NCBI RefSeq assembly: GCF_023612095.1
Contig: NZ_CP086235.1
Coordinates: forward strand, 3,421,501-3,485,500
Source: Cytobacillus firmus
GTDB taxonomy: Bacteria > Bacillota > Bacilli > Bacillales > Cytobacillaceae
DNA: 64,000 nt
Direction of reading: 5' to 3'
Position 1 is the stretch's first letter; every line of letters begins with the position of its first letter. The notes under the pieces are model-generated. The model had not been told where the DNA came from and did no database searches. It worked only from the letters and a program-made list of their open reading frames with translations. The translations under genes were made by a program, and so were the position numbers. Below, in pieces: positions 63,445 through 64,000 of the stretch.

Positions 63445-63460
63445 TAGAAAACGCTTACAT
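63445..63460. promoter_or_regulatory. cre-like (CcpA) site upstream of the acyl-CoA synthetase
   Basis: Read on the minus strand ATGTAAGCGTTTTCTA fits the cre consensus WTGNAANCGNWWNCAW except for T in place of A at position 15. Confidence 0.65.
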
Positions 63461-63567
63461 TTTAAATCATAGAGTTCTATGATCTTTTACCTATTCTCTT
63501 TATTTTCAGGAATTCCTTTAATGTTTTTCTTAATTTTCAAAAAAATATACACTTAAAAAATCCCCGC

Positions 63568-64000
63568 TTATTCAGCAAGGGATTGGTGTTTATTAAAAAG
63601 TTCTTTCAATATTTTCAATTTCTCATCTGTGTAATGCTCAAAGCTGTCATTATACGATTTTGGATCCTTCGGGTTTGCAAAATGAGTGATTTTTCCTGTC
63701 CCGGGATCAATGAACTTACTGGAAGCTCCGCACCCAAGCCCGATAATTGTCTGCTGTTCTTCCATAATCATAATGTTATAGATGCTTTCCTGATTTGGAA
63801 GGGCATAGCCGACATTTTCAAGATTGCCGAGAATATTTTTCTGGCGATAGAGATAATAAGGATGGTAATTATGAACTTTCGTCCAATCCTCAGCCATGTC
63901 CATCATTTTTTCAATCTCTTCACGATCGGCAACTTTATATTTTTGCTTGTTCTTGGTCATTTCCGAAGCTCGTTTAAAGGATAAAGTATGAACAGTCAGG
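63568..64000 (-). CDS. hemZ: HemZ, coproporphyrinogen dehydrogenase, C-terminal part
   Basis: The last 144 or so codons of the radical-SAM, oxygen-independent coproporphyrinogen III dehydrogenase HemZ; the N-terminal cluster-binding half lies beyond the window. The frame runs unbroken to the window edge through LTVHTLSFKRASEM, so the internal ATG at 63960 is not the true start. Diagnostic are HPYYLYRQKNILGNLENVGYA and IIGLGCGASSKF. In B. subtilis hemZ is also next to yhaR. It adds an anaerobic entry to the heme genes at 31-34 kb. Confidence 0.93.
   Translation of the reverse strand, partial: LTVHTLSFKRASEMTKNKQKYKVADREEIEKMMDMAEDWTKVHNYHPYYLYRQKNILGNLENVGYALPNQESIYNIMIMEEQQTIIGLGCGASSKFIDPGTGKITHFANPKDPKSYNDSFEHYTDEKLKILKELFNKHQSLAE

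Overview
The window is chromosomal DNA from a low-to-mid G+C Gram-positive rod of the family Bacillaceae. Almost every gene has a counterpart in the Bacillus subtilis region between hemZ/yhaR and comK/addBA, largely in the same order. Strong purine-rich ribosome-binding sites, frequent TTG and GTG starts, sporulation peptides (YhaL, YjcZ type) and competence and transition-state regulators (ComK, ScoC) agree with this. A member of the former Bacillus firmus/Cytobacillus/Mesobacillus group is plausible, but the species cannot be fixed from the sequence alone. No rRNA, tRNA, insertion sequence, prophage or CRISPR array is visible.

Layout. 1-7.9 kb: addA (cut by the window edge) and addB (recombination nuclease), a frame-disrupted MFS transporter and a frame-disrupted GNAT acetyltransferase. 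7.9-13 kb: thiolase and short-chain dehydrogenase pair, a small CxxC protein, type I signal peptidase, a TVP38/DedA-like protein, an LCP wall-polymer ligase. 13-19 kb: S9 peptidase, a YhjD-like protein, comK, an IDEAL-domain protein (yhzC), an S51 peptidase, an M48 protease (yhfN). 19-23 kb: azlCD and a three-gene ABC uptake system of the TrpXYZ type. 23-28 kb: enoyl-CoA hydratase, lcfB under a near-perfect FadR box, lplJ, yhfI, yhfH. 28-35 kb: yhgE and its TetR regulator yhgD with twin operators, then hemE-hemH-hemY divergent from hmoB. 35-40 kb: a liaFSR-like cell-envelope stress module, yhfA, a PAP2 phosphatase. 40-46.6 kb: amhX-like amidohydrolase, ecsABC, an unusual tandem micro-ORF repeat region, hit, serC. 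46.7-53 kb: trpP with a TRAP-binding leader, yhaH, scoC, small membrane proteins, two tandem YjcZ-type peptides, prsA, yhaL, yhaM. 53-64 kb: yhaN/yhaO (SbcCD-like), a LysE-type exporter, yhaPQ ABC exporter, yhzD, yhaR, an acyl-CoA synthetase with a cre-like site, and the C-terminal part of hemZ.

Themes. Heme metabolism is concentrated here: coproporphyrin-dependent synthesis (hemE, hemH/cpfC, hemY/cgoX, hemZ) and heme degradation (hmoB). Exoprotein production and quality control form a second theme (signal peptidase, PrsA, EcsAB, ScoC, LiaFSR). Fatty-acid breakdown is a third (LcfB, a second acyl-CoA synthetase, two enoyl-CoA hydratases, a thiolase). Tryptophan-responsive transport is visible at trpP.

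The least explained element is a stretch of about 420 bp between ecsA and hit. It holds three diverged tandem units, each with a TTG-initiated micro-ORF behind an AAGGGG ribosome-binding site, followed by a micro-ORF beginning ATGAGGTGT. A perfect anti-Shine-Dalgarno segment and a terminator close the array. Separately, three genes (four sites) carry apparent one-base losses. At three sites a mononucleotide tract is the likely position, and at the GNAT site the loss falls in an adjoining T4/C4 run, so sequencing error must be excluded before calling them pseudogenes.
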